This document shows positions 12,970-24,039 of a stretch of DNA of 64,000 nucleotides, in pieces. Source of the stretch: Thelonectria olida (taxonomy: Eukaryota > Ascomycota > Sordariomycetes > Hypocreales > Nectriaceae). Position numbers and translations under genes: made by a program. Each line of letters begins with the position of its first letter. Position 1 is the stretch's first letter. The notes beneath the pieces are model-generated. The model saw only the letters and a list, made by a program, of their open reading frames with translations. It had not been told where the DNA came from and made no database searches. The stretch is taken from assembly GCA_020736575.1 (NCBI GenBank), contig JAGPYM010000010.1, positions 310,001 through 374,000 on the forward strand, written 5' to 3'.

Positions 12970-13035
12970 ATGTCTCCTGGATTCAACCCTCGATTTATGA
13001 TGCCCAGTTTCCGCCGCAGAGGTGGCATGTCATAG
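12970..13035 (+). promoter_or_regulatory. Upstream ORF, 21 codons, in frame with the next CDS
   Basis: ATG at 12970 opens 21 sense codons (MSPGFNPRFMMPSFRRRGGM..) and stops at TAG 13033-13035. This is exactly in frame with the main ATG at 13042, separated only by AGC TAC. It could be a uORF that limits translation, or a nonsense change that shortened the protein by 24 codons. Transcript data would be needed to tell. Readthrough of TAG would give a longer protein with an Arg-rich start. Confidence 0.45.
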
Positions 13036-13041
13036 AGCTAC

Positions 13042-14758
13042 ATGGTGGAACGGTCCGAGCCAGACCAAATTTCATTCTCTCGACCAGTCGACTCAGCCGG
13101 CCCGTCAGACCAGCTCCCTCTCCCTTCCGAGGTCCCATATTTCGAGACAGCGCCTTCGACCCTCGGAAGCGGCGAACGTCTGATTGGCGACTGCGTCGAC
13201 CTCGAAGCGGGACGCAAGAGTTGGCACAATGGCCACAAGTACACTACCCGTGGCTGGAGACGTATCCAAGAGTTATTTCTCGGATCCAAGCTGGACAGAA
13301 AGATACGCAATCCGCGAAGTTGCCGCGATATCGGATACCGTATACGACACATCAACCCGATATGGCCTTTCTTTTCCCGCTGGTTCGGCTTCATCATCTT
13401 GTCCGTCTTGATATCCATGTTCCACTCTCGCATGGGCCTGACCTGTGGTGTCATCTTCGAAGCTGGCCAAGATAGCGCTGCTAGACTTGGATTCGAAGCT
13501 CCTAAACCGGGAAGTAATGGTACTGCCAAACTGGGAAGACAGATCCCCTCACGTTGGCTTGTGTTTGCGCAAGTCTTTGTCGGCGCGACAGTTTGTTTCA
13601 TCATGTCCCAAGGGATAGTTGGGTACCTTCTTTCTCCCCTCAATGGATTCCACGTACTTACAATATCAGTATGCGAGGAGCGAGAGAAAGGATCGAGTAT
13701 ATTCGACAAACTACCAGCACGCTGGCATATTCTCTTCTGAAAACCGCAAGGCCCAACCCAGGATACGGGCTAGGTTGGAGGGACTTGCAAGTCACCATTT
13801 AGTGCGTTGCCGTGTTGCTTCTTTATCCCTATTCTAACTGTCTATAGCGAGTGCTTAGCATTAGCCGTTGCCTATCCTGTGGCCTTGCTTCAAGAGATCG
13901 ACTACAATACCTGGGAGCCCGATATTACAAGACACTGTCAGGAGACCGCTCTGGCTCTGCAACAGCTGAGAGAGGGAAGTGCCCAACAAGATGAGCTTGA
14001 CATCCGCCGAGTTTTCAACACGGAGCCGACCTATGTCCCTGATCTTGTCACGGTGGACTGCTTTTTTGAGATATTCTCGCTTCAACTAGAAAAAGAGTAT
14101 CGGACTCAGTTGACAAAAGCAGCGATCCCGGCTATGACATCGCACCACATCATCTATAATATTCGAAACCACTTTGAGAACTTGGTGGACCAAGGAAACT
14201 TGGATGAGCGACGGGCACCAATCGTTCGTACGTTTTTGTGCCCAAATTCGTCAACGATAATTAACGAGCATAGGCGAGAATATTGACATGCTAGCATTTG
14301 CGGGCAGAGAGTCTTTTATCAATTCTTTCGGCGATGTCTCCCCGACAGTTCTCATATGGCTCATTGATGTATCTGTGCGCATTATAGCTCTGACTTTGCC
14401 CGCCCAGAACTGCGACTGGATCATCAATACGACCCAAGATGTACATGGTCGACTAACGGTTCCGACTTTGATGACTGTGGTGGCTATTTTCGGCCTCTCA
14501 GCCATTAGCGCCACGATCCTCACGCTTCTGAGCGAGATGTGGCAGATGTGGGATCCATTCAGCTGCGGTATCAATAACCATGCGTGGACTTTGGGACTCG
14601 CCCGGGAAGTCGACCACATGGTGAACGAGTTCGATGAGCAAGATGACTGTGCCAAAATTCGGAAGCATGGTTACATGGTCCGCTTCCCTGAATCGGAAGA
14701 GAGCTCGAGTTGTGGTCCGAGAGAGTTTGACAACCATTTGAGGACGATGACACTCTGA
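13042..14758 (+). CDS. Multi-pass membrane protein of unknown function
   Basis: I do not recognise this family. Four exons (13042-13622, 13670-13801, 13848-14227, 14274-14758) give 525 aa with all joins in frame. The introns are 46-47 bp with GTACCT/CAG, GTGCGT/TAG (branch CTAAC) and GTACGT/TAG. About four hydrophobic segments are visible: near residues 110-130 (WPFFSRWFGFIILSVLISMF), 174-195 (VFAQVFVGATVCFIMSQ), in the first part of exon 4 (PTVLIWLIDVSVRIIAL) and later in exon 4 (PTLMTVVAIFGLSAISATILTLL). The ~130-aa hydrophilic part between helices 2 and 3 contains a conserved-looking TWEPDITRHC segment. No signal peptide is seen. The layout resembles other orphan fungal integral proteins near the cell surface, but no role can be given. 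Confidence 0.75.
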
Positions 14759-14984
14759 GTGTAGTCGGGGAGCTGACATCCAGGGAATCAATGACTCGTG
14801 GTATACAGATAGGTTACATGTATACAGTGATAATAATGTCATGCAGCAATCACTATTCATCCATCCATGCCGTTCAACCACCTACCTACTAGGCTTGCTT
14901 GAGAGAACACGAGGAACGCAAAAAGTAGGCCATCGTCTCACAACCACCAGAAAGGACCCTCAAGAGCAAAAAGAATCATTGCAT
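14759..14984. other. Short spacer before tRNA gene
   Basis: Holds the 3' region of the membrane-protein gene. The T-runs expected for an RNA polymerase III terminator of the tRNA are weak here: the + strand has A-runs at 14919-14924 and 14968-14972, downstream of the tRNA 3' end, which read as T-runs in the transcript. Confidence 0.4.
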
Positions 14985-15066
14985 TGCGTGATCTGGGAAT
15001 CGAACCCAGGGCTCCCCGACGTTGCTCGGATGGCAACGGAGAATTTTACCACTAAACCAATCACGC
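14985..15066 (-). tRNA. tRNA-Gly (anticodon GCC) with 11-nt intron
   Basis: On the - strand the acceptor stem GCGTGAT (15060-15066) pairs fully with ATCACGC (14986-14992), followed by discriminator A (14985). The T arm is CTGGG-TTCGATT-CCCAG. The D arm carries AGTGGTA. The anticodon loop is TTGCCA..T, giving anticodon GCC. Without an intron the anticodon stem has a C-C mismatch. Removing 15020-15030 (TCCGAGCAACG, just 3' of position 37, the canonical site) gives CTCCG pairing with CGGGG and a four-base variable loop. The intron can also pair with the anticodon region (GTTGC with GCAAC), as in typical eukaryotic pre-tRNAs. Confidence 0.93.
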
Positions 15067-15395
15067 TGGTTAGATGTTGGAGGCTGCGGGAATTGTTGTC
15101 CAAGTTGGTAGTGTGGAGAGGTGGTGATGGTGTTGTGGGGAGGGGCAACCAGAGGATAACTACGAGATGGGCTCTGGGAAGTAAATGACGAGAAAAATGT
15201 GTAAGTAGCTGATTGAGGTCACGTTTCTATAATATGTAGGGAGTTGATGGCCTTTGGCCGAGTGACCTCTCCCCCATCTCGATAGCAGTTACATCCTGCA
15301 TATTCTCACCAAAGTTATATCAAGAATACTTTTTATTGAGAACAAACTCTTTCAATTTGACATGATCATCTCAACACCAATGGCAATTCCCGGCC
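15067..15395. other. Intergenic, no gene seen
   Basis: This 329-bp stretch contains the upstream side of the tRNA gene and the 3' region of the small secreted protein gene. No further feature is visible. Confidence 0.6.
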
Positions 15396-15701
15396 TCAAT
15401 AGACCTTGTAACTCCTCACAACCCTCGGCGTAATGTGCCAATCGCCCCCTCCGTTCCGGCAGCTCAGGCCCTGACACCCAGCGTCGACGTACAGCTCGAA
15501 CGTGTCCGGGTCGGGGAACCAGTCGGTGGCCGGGTTGAAGGTGGCGCGGTTGACGTCGAGGGCAGGGACAAAGGCAATGTTGATGCAGTCCGTGTCGAGG
15601 GTGCCGTGCATGGCGCTGGAGCGGCCGTCGGTGGTGGTGAGGTCGAGAGTCCAGGCTGAGATGAGGGGGAGGAAGGGGAGGATGGTGGTGGTGAGCTTCA
15701 T
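15396..15701 (-). CDS. Small secreted protein, unknown function
   Basis: A single-exon 101-aa protein. Residues 1-16 (MKLTTTILPFLPLISA) form a clear signal peptide. The mature part is about 85 aa, acidic, with W and F residues and only three cysteines (C39, C76, C81), the last two in GCQGLSC. There is no transmembrane segment or GPI tail. I do not recognise a named family, though similar short secreted proteins are common in Sordariomycetes. It could act outside the cell as an effector-like protein, or in the wall. The start was chosen because it alone begins the signal peptide; the frame continues upstream without Met context. Confidence 0.75.
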   Translation of the reverse strand: MKLTTTILPFLPLISAWTLDLTTTDGRSSAMHGTLDTDCINIAFVPALDVNRATFNPATDWFPDPDTFELYVDAGCQGLSCRNGGGDWHITPRVVRSYKVY

Positions 15702-16882
15702 TGTCTGGGGGGAGGGTTAGTGGTTGGATAGGAGAGGCAGACGAGGCGTACATACTGCTTGGGATGGAGGATCCGTAGAATAAGTGGTGATATGGGTTGA
15801 GACAGTAGAGCGTTGATATTGCACCTCCTCATCCCATCTCTGCTCTTCAACACCATCCTTATATACCCATTCCCTTTAATCCTACCACTCTCGCTCATGG
15901 CCCAACTCTCCTCCGATCTTACAATCCCTCATTATTCCCATCGTCACAGATTAACAGTCCATTCATCCATTCCCCCCGTATCCCTCGCAAACCTCCCATC
16001 CCGAACGTGCCACAAAACCCGTTGCCCGTCGGCTCTCCACGTCACCCCTCAAAGGATCCCGCCCTTCTCGCCGCCATCTCTGCCAATGATGGCCGACAAA
16101 TGCGGCGAGATGCATGTCCTCACCGGCTGTTTCAAAAACAGCATTCCTTAAAGTGGCCGAGCTGATGATGATCCAGCTCAGCCTCGCTGGGGAAACCACT
16201 TAGACGGTCCGGGGAGCGTCAATCGGCAGCGCTAGTGTGCGGAGGCGTTTATGCGTCGGCAGTTGAAGGAGGTGGTGGTGTTAAATGATGACCCGTGCGA
16301 GGAGAGTGCTTCCTTGTACTTATGCATAAAGAACTTGGCGTGGAGGGAGAATGGCCATGTGGTGGTACACAATGCCGAGGATTAATTATAGTGATGCTAT
16401 ATCTGTCGGAAATGTTCAGCTGAATGCAAGGACGTACACAAGATATTAATAGTGAGACATGCGTATAGTATAGCACAGAGAAACGTAAACAAGAATCAGA
16501 CATGTTTAGACAAGTAATGAGAAACCAAGGATGAATCCACGTCCATGACAAAGTCAAGTCATGCCACATTGCATTCGGCATCGCGAGCCAGCTACGCTAC
16601 CACCATCACTATGACGCACTACCCAGGTATCCGAAAATCAATAAAAAACCCTCTCCAACTCTTTCTTCCATCCGAGTTGCCCCAGCCATGTTGTTATCCC
16701 TTTAATACAGCCCACAAACATGTATGTACAAAAAAATGAGGTGGTGTTTAACCAAGGAGCAACAGGAACTAGTTATCAACCAAAAATAACTCCAAAAAGT
16801 GTTTTTTCTTCCCTGATATATCAAAAACAAATGATCCAAAAGATGCCCAAAACGCCAAGTGAGAAGTAGATTCTGATATGGT
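15702..16882. other. Intergenic, no gene seen
   Basis: About 1.2 kb holding the promoter of the small secreted protein gene and the 3' region of the lysophospholipase gene. Open frames of 110-112 codons on either strand have no motifs. Confidence 0.6.
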
Positions 16883-19023
16883 TTAGAGCGTCAAGGTGAG
16901 TGACGCTACGATGGCCACGACTGCAGCGGTGATGGAGTTGGCCAGGACCTTGATGCCGAAACTTTCGACATTGATGGCCGTGCCAATAAGTTTGGGATAG
17001 TAAGGCTCCGGCTCACTCTCATCGAGGGTGCCGTTCCAACAGTAGCTCTCGAAGCACGACTGACACTTTTCCGGGTACGTCGTGTTGGTGCGATCGAAGC
17101 TGCGCGCTAGCATGGCGCAGGCGACGCAGTACGGCCAGTCGGCGTCCTGGGTGCCATTGAGCTGGGTGACGACGGAGTAGCCGTTCTCAATGATGGCGGT
17201 GAGCTCGGAGCCGTTAATGGTCATCTGGAAGGTGGAGATGTTGGCATTGTAGACGTAGGGGTAGTTTGGGATGTAGACGATCAGGGGAGACGGGGTCGTC
17301 GTGTTGGTGGCGTTGCAGCCGAAGAAGGTCGGGCGAGCGTTGAGGCCGAGGTTGCGGAACGTGTTCTTGCTAGGGACTACGGGGAACGAAGATCCTTCCG
17401 AGATGTCCTCGAGGGAGCGCTCGTACGTGGCGATCGGCGAGGCACCGTCGGGCCAGTTGGACTCGGTGTCAGCTGACGAATCGTACGAGAAGACGACGTC
17501 GACTTCGCGCGCAAGACGGATATGGGGGCCGTAGGGAACATTTTGAAGATCTTCACCTCCATCGACAAGCGTCAGGCGGTCATTCTCGGAAAACGAGTTG
17601 TTGGCCCCATTCCAGCCCTTGAACGGATTGGGCGTCCAGTCGGCAATGTCGTTGTTATCGTCGCCAAGGCCCTCGAGGATAGACGTGACAGCGTCAATGG
17701 CAAAGTCGGGTACGTTGTCAGGCACGTAGTTGCTGTTGTCGTCGTTGAGGTAGAGCACGATCTGGTTGAAGAGACTGCTGGACGTGCCCATGACGAAGCC
17801 GGCGTTGTCGAAGCCGCGCACGCAGCTCTTGTCACTGGGAAGCTCGCCGTCGTCGAATTCGGAACCGACGTACTTGAGGGGCACGAAGCCGCGAATGGTT
17901 GGATCGTAAGAGCCGAGCTCCCAGGGGGTAATCTCGAAGACGGTCGAGTTCAAGGCAATGATGGTTTCGTTGGGGTTGCGGCTGTCGACGACCACGAAAG
18001 GGAGCGGCGCGTCACCGTTCTTGAAGTCGGTGTCATCGGCGATGGAGGACCAGGTGATGGAGGGACCTCCGTCGGTGGCATTGATCAGCTGGTACGAGAG
18101 CATGCGGCCCCAGTAGTCGGTGAGTGATCGTTCATAGCCGGCATCCTTCTTATCGGACACGGCATCGAAGACATCATCGTAGTAGCCAAGCAGACTATAC
18201 TGCTCGGGACCCTCAAAGATGGAGTTCTGAAGCTGCCAGATGCCGGGGTAGTTGACGCTCTCTTGCACAGAAGTCCAGTTGTTAATCATCAGACTGCCCA
18301 GAAGCCAACTTCCACCCGAGAGGCCGGAGATGTATGTCGCGCTCTGCAGAAGACCGCCCAGATTTCCCTCCTTAGTCGTCCCGTCGGTTCGAATATCCCA
18401 GGCTGCCAATGCGCCAGCGCCGGACAGCATGGCGCGATAACCACCACCAGACAGGGCAATGCCGATATTGGGAAGGGCGGTGCTGTTCGTCTCGACATCT
18501 TTCAGGTACGCCTCGCTATCGAAACCGGGAATGGCTATCCTGCTGAGGAATTTGCGGATATGGGGGATGGTAGCGTTGCGACGCTTGGGGAGCCATTCGA
18601 GCTCTTCGTCGGAAAGGCTGGTGGCATTGCGGATGCGCGGGCGGTTGCTGGGACACGAGACGTCTTCTGGGACGTAGCCATTGGGAGCTTGGTCGGAGCC
18701 GCGACGGGATACTTGGGGGGAGAGAGGATCGGAGTTGGCGACTGTGATGAGGGCGTCGCGAGTTTCGTCGGCTGTCGGTGGGGTTAATCATTATTCGACG
18801 AGGGTACAAGTACAAGCACTGTCATGATGCAGCTAGAAAGCACACATGGTCTGAAACCACAGCCGTCATGACATGCGATATGCCACGTCTGGTGGATGTA
18901 AAGCAACAAAAGGGGCAAAAGGAAAAAGGTGAACATACCAGCGGGATGCGGGTTCGCTGCAACGGGAGAAAGGGCGGCAGCAGCTGCCAAAAGAGCCGTC
19001 AAGCGGCTTGAGAGAGAAGGCAT
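16883..19023 (-). CDS. Lysophospholipase (phospholipase B), GPI-anchored
   Basis: The 657-aa protein comes from exons 18939-19023 and 16883-18771. The intron (GTATGT..GACAG) follows the signal peptide, the usual place in this family. The signal peptide spans about 1-23. Catalytic features of the PLA2_B/cPLA2 fold are present: the oxyanion/Arg loop SGGGYRAM (136-143), nucleophile GLSGGS (Ser180) and the Asp of LVDGGED (about 432). Many N-glycosylation sequons and a cysteine-rich C-terminal part (CVACAM, CQSCF, YCW) follow. The last ~25 residues are hydrophobic after a small-residue site, as for a GPI anchor. The enzyme removes acyl chains from phospholipids and lysophospholipids outside the plasma membrane or in the wall. 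Length agrees with fungal Plb proteins (about 630-660 aa). Confidence 0.95.
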
Positions 19024-21611
19024 ACTAGATGGTCGATCCCCTAGCGGCGAAGGGAAGAAAAGAAGCAACAACCAATGAACAGAAAATAGGGAAGAAAATA
19101 TGCTCTACTATTTGGGGTATAAGGAAAAAGAAGAAAAAAGCTGAGTCCCCTAAAATAAGAAACGAAGGATTGGAAAATATGACAGTACGATGATGGGGTG
19201 GTGGATGGGGAGGGACGGAGGGAGCTAATAAGCAATCATCAGCAAGTCAATGCTGACAGCTAGAAGAAGTTACTTGGTTAGATGCAGATGGGTGGCTGAG
19301 GACGGTTCCGAGATGGCGCGCACTTTGCAAGTATCTGTGAGACGTGAGAATGAGACACCGATGTGGCGTGGTGATCAGACACGTCAGAAGGAAGCAGCAC
19401 TAGAACATGCAGCTGTTGCCTTGGAAATAACTCAAGAAATATCCAAATAAGAACGAAGGAGAATAATCGAAAAAAGTCGGGACTCAAGACTCGAGAGAGA
19501 CAATGGGAGAATGGAGATGGACGGGAAGAGTTAAATTAGAAACATGGGAATTTCAGTGGAAGGAGCTTGGGCATCCGTCCATCGTTGCTGCTCAATTTTT
19601 TTTTACTGGGGCGCCAAGAGGAAAGTCAGCCCAGCGCAGTAACGCAACCGTGGATCCCGGCGTGTGATGGAAGGGAGGAGGAAAAGGGAAGAGGAAGATG
19701 ACTTTGGATTAGGACGAGGGATGCGGTTTGTGCGAATTACTACGTAGTAGCTCCGGAGTATAAGTTACCTGTCATTATACCAAGAAGGCATTCATGACTT
19801 CTCCAACGTGTCGAAACCACCTCCCTAAACGTGATGGCACGAGACACAACGCTGCAGAATAGCTATTGTGATAACACACACGTCCAGCTCCTAATGATCG
19901 ACTGGATCCTTCGTAATCAAGACCCTTGAATGCCCGGTGGTTTCTCTGACAATGCCTCCCGGCCATCATGATCCCCGGCAATAAGCAACAGCTGCAACGT
20001 CCCCCCGGACCGGCCGGGCACCACCACTCTGCAATCCTTCCGCAGGTACCCACCGCGAGATGGAAGTGACTGCAGGAGTGCCGAGCGTGTAATTCTCCAC
20101 TGGGAAACGGCGCAACGGCCTCCATTGTGAAAGACATCATCTAAATACTGATAGTGATGACTCCTAGCTCAAGACAGAAACGCCATGATTCGGACCCATA
20201 CGACCAACCTCACCCTGCAATTAATCGCCAAAACACCCGTCGGCCGAGACCATCAGCGGGCGTGCCCTCCTAGTTTCCCAGTGTCCACCACCGCCCCCTT
20301 GGCGCGCCCGCGGTTGCCCCCCCTTGTCCTTTTGAAGGCCTGAACTTGGCGTCATGGAACAGGCGCTCAAAACAGGCGCCAAGACGGCAGGACGGCGGCG
20401 TTGCTTGTTGCAGTTGTTACAGCAGCTAGTGTTGGTGTTTTTGCTTGTGAGAGGTGATCGAAGGATTGATGAGGCCGCCGTTTTCTGTCTGTACGGATAA
20501 CTATGTCTAGATAGTATATAAACTCAGGAACTTGAGCCGGGGAATAGAACTCGACCCGTTACTCGAGACAGCGCATCTATGCCGATCCTCGTACTTGGGA
20601 CAGAGGGAACCTTCCAAGCAGACTAGTAATGCATGAACAAAACATAAGTCTCTCTCATTCCGCATCTTCCGTTCCTCTCATCTTGGCTCTTGGTATCGGG
20701 CCTGGCCCCTCGCCAAGCGCCGCCGAATACCTCTTGGCTCTATCCCTTCGCTCTCACAAACACCGGATTCGACGAAGCACTGCCCACATGGATCAGTCTG
20801 TCAGCATGCAGCCCAGTCAGTCAGTCTCACACGAGAATCCCCAGTTGTTTGCTATTCTCAGCTGAACCCCAGCAAACGTGCTCCCCTCGCTCCGCCTTTT
20901 TTCTTTTTTTCTTTTTCTTTTTTTTTTGTTGGTTCTGTCCCAGTCCTGCTGATTGGAACCCTATCACTGCTTGACAACTCACTGATGCGTTGAACGTTTA
21001 GCAGCTGCGAAAAAGAAAAGGCTGATCCCCGTTCATGCTTCCTGCGAGACTAGCTGTTCGAGGTCAGACGGGCTGCAACGTGGACCTACGAACGGACCTA
21101 CCTCGCCTATCAACACTTTCTGTACAAGATCAGGAACTCCTTTGTCGAATCGGAACCTCGGTAGGTTTATGCCCCCGATTCACTGCCACATCTTGGGCCT
21201 CGGATTGTTGGCCTGGCACATTTAAGCCCGTCTCCGGCGGTGAATGCGGAATACTGCGGCGCCGAAAGTCTTACTCAGTCTCACAGGGGGGCGCTGCGGC
21301 ATACCTTTGCAGGATTTAGCAGTAGTCGACAAGGCGAAGCGGTAGATATCGCAGAGTCTCATTTCGACGTCATCACTGCGCTGCTAACTGTTCCCACCGT
21401 GCATTCGTACTTCGTACTCTAATTAATCCTAGATCCGTGGTCCAACCCTTGGCGCTTTTACTACGCTCGGCAACTGTCCAAAGTGGCCGTAGTATTGTTC
21501 GTGAATTGCTGGTTTGCTGTTTTGTGTTGTTTTGAGCCACGACGGCGGGTATCATCATATATCTGCAAATTGCTTTCCCCCAACCATACGAGCTGGCTCG
21601 CTTTCCCACCT
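19024..21611. other. Gene-free region, 2.6 kb
   Basis: The right part of the lysophospholipase promoter lies at the start. The rest shows no supported ORF. Visible items are a T-rich, C-interrupted tract at about 20899-20928 and a 12-bp palindrome TACTACGTAGTA at 19738-19749, which recurs at 37140-37151. No tRNA or transposon ends were seen. Confidence 0.5.
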
Positions 21612-23021
21612 CTAATCGGAAAACTCATTGTCAGCCGGCTCGCGTCCAAATGGGTGGTTGAACTTGAGCAAGCCTGTCAACCCGCCCACCCACGGGTCAT
21701 CGTCTTCTGTCCGGATAACACATGGCACCCCTCCATGCCACTCTTCACCTGGGCCGGCTCGACCGACGAACTCGCCTTCGACATGGATCTCCGTTCCAGG
21801 TGATACGCCGGCGCATCGCTTGCCGTCGATGCTGAGGTCTAGCTCACGCCCGCGATTCTTAGGACTCATGCGCAGACAGACCTTGGTGTCGAGAGGCAAC
21901 ACTAGGGATCGGAAACTCAGACTGCATGGGCTGATGGGCGTAATAAGGAGTGATTTGACTAGTGGATGAACAATAGGCCCACCTGCACTAAGACTGTATG
22001 CTGTCGAACCTGTTGGCGTGCTGATCAAGATGCCGTCAGCTGTCGTTTCCGTGAGGAAATGGCCGTTCTGATATATGTCTATGATGGCGAGGTGAGGGTG
22101 TGATCCACGGTGTATAGAGATTTCGTTGATGGCGCGCAAGGAAGGGGCATGCTCTTTGGTTCCAGCGATAGGCTTTGCTTCTGACTGCGCATCACTCGAC
22201 AACGTGTCTGACAGCCAGTTGTTGATATGGTTTCCTTGCGGGTCAAACACATCGGCCTTGATGCGATGGCGTAGAAGTACCTTGGCGGCCCTTTGAGCCC
22301 CAAGACTCTTCCCATTCATCCGTTCCCAGCCCGCGTAGGACCCGGTGTTTGGAGCCTCCCAGTCTCCTCGGGGATAGGCCGCATCCCGCATGGCTACGTC
22401 ACTGCCGCTCATGTACATTTCACGCCACGCCTTTTTGTGTTCCTCAAAGCCCCATTCGCCCAAGAAGCCCAGCGTTCCCATGCTGAATGATAGGATTGGG
22501 GGCACGAAGCCATGAAGTTTAAAGAGGCTGGCTGCTCGAAGGACAGTGCCATCACCACCGAATGTCGCAATGACATCGATCTTGTCTGCTATTGTGGCGC
22601 GGTCGTCTGATGCAAAGATGGGAAAGTCGAGCCGACTCCTGAGCGTCTCTGCGATGCGTGGCTCGAAGACCAAGTTGACGTCGGGGTACTCGCTGTGAAT
22701 ATGCTTGGAGAACTTGACGACGGCTTCAACGACTTCGGCGGAGAAGAGCTTCTGAATCATGAGAAGATTTCGAGGAGGTTTCGGCCAGTGGAGCGACAGC
22801 AGTGACGATCCAGGCTTCGTACCTCGTAGATAACGAGGACTGGTACGTTCAGGGAGTTCGGTGACACTTTGCACCTGTGCGAGGCGCAACGGACGAGTAG
22901 TGGAGAGACATCGTGAGAGCAAAGGGGCCGAACCAGTCCGGGGTTGGATCCAGGGGGATAGTCGTCGCAACATGGCAGGTTCAGTGAGGGCCAGCCCTCT
23001 AATCACGGATCGCTTAATCAT
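21612..23021 (-). CDS. POS5: Mitochondrial NADH kinase (Pos5-like)
   Basis: A single-exon 469-aa protein of the NAD kinase family (PF01513). The first ~50 residues are rich in R, S and L and almost lack acids (only one Glu), with the look of a mitochondrial presequence; this distinguishes it from cytosolic Utr1/Yef1-type kinases. The ATP/NAD-binding GGDGT motif is at 155-159. The NE motif (AINEISIHRG) and the glycine-rich STPTGSTAYSLSAGGP segment follow in the normal order. The product phosphorylates NADH/NAD+ to NADPH/NADP+ in the matrix and supports mitochondrial antioxidant and Fe-S functions. A second Met at residue 17 (MLRRLSP) is an alternative start that still leaves a presequence. No intron is needed. 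Confidence 0.93.
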   Translation of the reverse strand: MIKRSVIRGLALTEPAMLRRLSPWIQPRTGSAPLLSRCLSTTRPLRLAQVQSVTELPERTSPRYLRGTKPGSSLLSLHWPKPPRNLLMIQKLFSAEVVEAVVKFSKHIHSEYPDVNLVFEPRIAETLRSRLDFPIFASDDRATIADKIDVIATFGGDGTVLRAASLFKLHGFVPPILSFSMGTLGFLGEWGFEEHKKAWREMYMSGSDVAMRDAAYPRGDWEAPNTGSYAGWERMNGKSLGAQRAAKVLLRHRIKADVFDPQGNHINNWLSDTLSSDAQSEAKPIAGTKEHAPSLRAINEISIHRGSHPHLAIIDIYQNGHFLTETTADGILISTPTGSTAYSLSAGGPIVHPLVKSLLITPISPCSLSFRSLVLPLDTKVCLRMSPKNRGRELDLSIDGKRCAGVSPGTEIHVEGEFVGRAGPGEEWHGGVPCVIRTEDDDPWVGGLTGLLKFNHPFGREPADNEFSD

Positions 23022-24039
23022 GATGGCCAGTAGGCGGCGTGATCATGATGCCGCATGGGAAAGACCGTTTACTTTTGAAGGTAGAATAAAGTGTGATTCT
23101 GGTCGAATAATTTTTGGATGACGCTGTCCAGCTAAGGAGCTGAGGAGTTGGCAGAATGCGGTTACGAACGGATGATGGTGGGTTGATTCTTGACCGCCTT
23201 CCCATTGTGGGAGTGCGGGGGTGAAAATTGGCGGGGCAGACTGGTACGTACCGCATTTTCTTCCGTTTGGGCAGGGCACGAAGTTTGGTATGATTGTGGG
23301 GGAATGGATCGGTGGCAGGCATCCCTTGAAGACGCCGCCGAAACGGTGAAGGAGTTTGTTTGTTGAAGGTTATCTCAAGGTGGATATTGGCATGTGATAT
23401 GCTCTGATGGGAAGACGATGAACTAGACCGACTTTACGCATACATATCAAGCCAGATTTCATCTGCTATTCCGTCGAGTACGAATACTCGGTTTCGTCCC
23501 GAGGGCAGCTCGGAGGCGAAATTGAAGCCCTCTCATTGGCCCATCGGCATCGGCGCCTCTCCAACGCCGTTCCATGTGGCGCACGTCATAGGATCCTCCG
23601 AGACATCCGTCAGCGCCCACCTGATGTCACTCACTGGCTTTTGAGGCTGGAAACTAGGCATGGACGTGAAAGCACCACGCAGCTAAATCAGGCACGATCC
23701 AACCACGACTCACGAAGCATCATGTGCACCATGTCTCAAACTCTTTGTCCTACTAAGCCTCAGCTTCGACTTTAAAGCCAGCTTTTCCGTCTGCCAGACT
23801 GTCACTTCCTCACGAAAACATCCTCGTCTACCACGAGTGACGCGGGGCTGGTGATATTTTTGGCGACCTTTGGGCTGGCTCCACGTGCTCTTACCCTCGT
23901 TTTGGACTGCAGCCTAAGACACAGCTTGACCCTTCGCCATACTTTAACATAAGCAGTCCCTCGGCGCTCTCAACAGCACCCTTTGGTCCTCCCATTCCTT
24001 CTCTGTCACCATTGACACCCTCCTGCCTCGTTGCCCACC
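23022..24039. other. Divergent intergenic region, no gene seen
   Basis: A 1.0-kb region between the divergently transcribed NADH kinase and acyltransferase genes, which presumably holds both promoters. No other feature is supported. Confidence 0.6.

Noticed and set aside
20890..20930. Poly-T tract as RNA polymerase III terminator or retroelement tail
   Set aside because: No Pol III gene or reverse-transcriptase frame lies beside it; simple low-complexity DNA.
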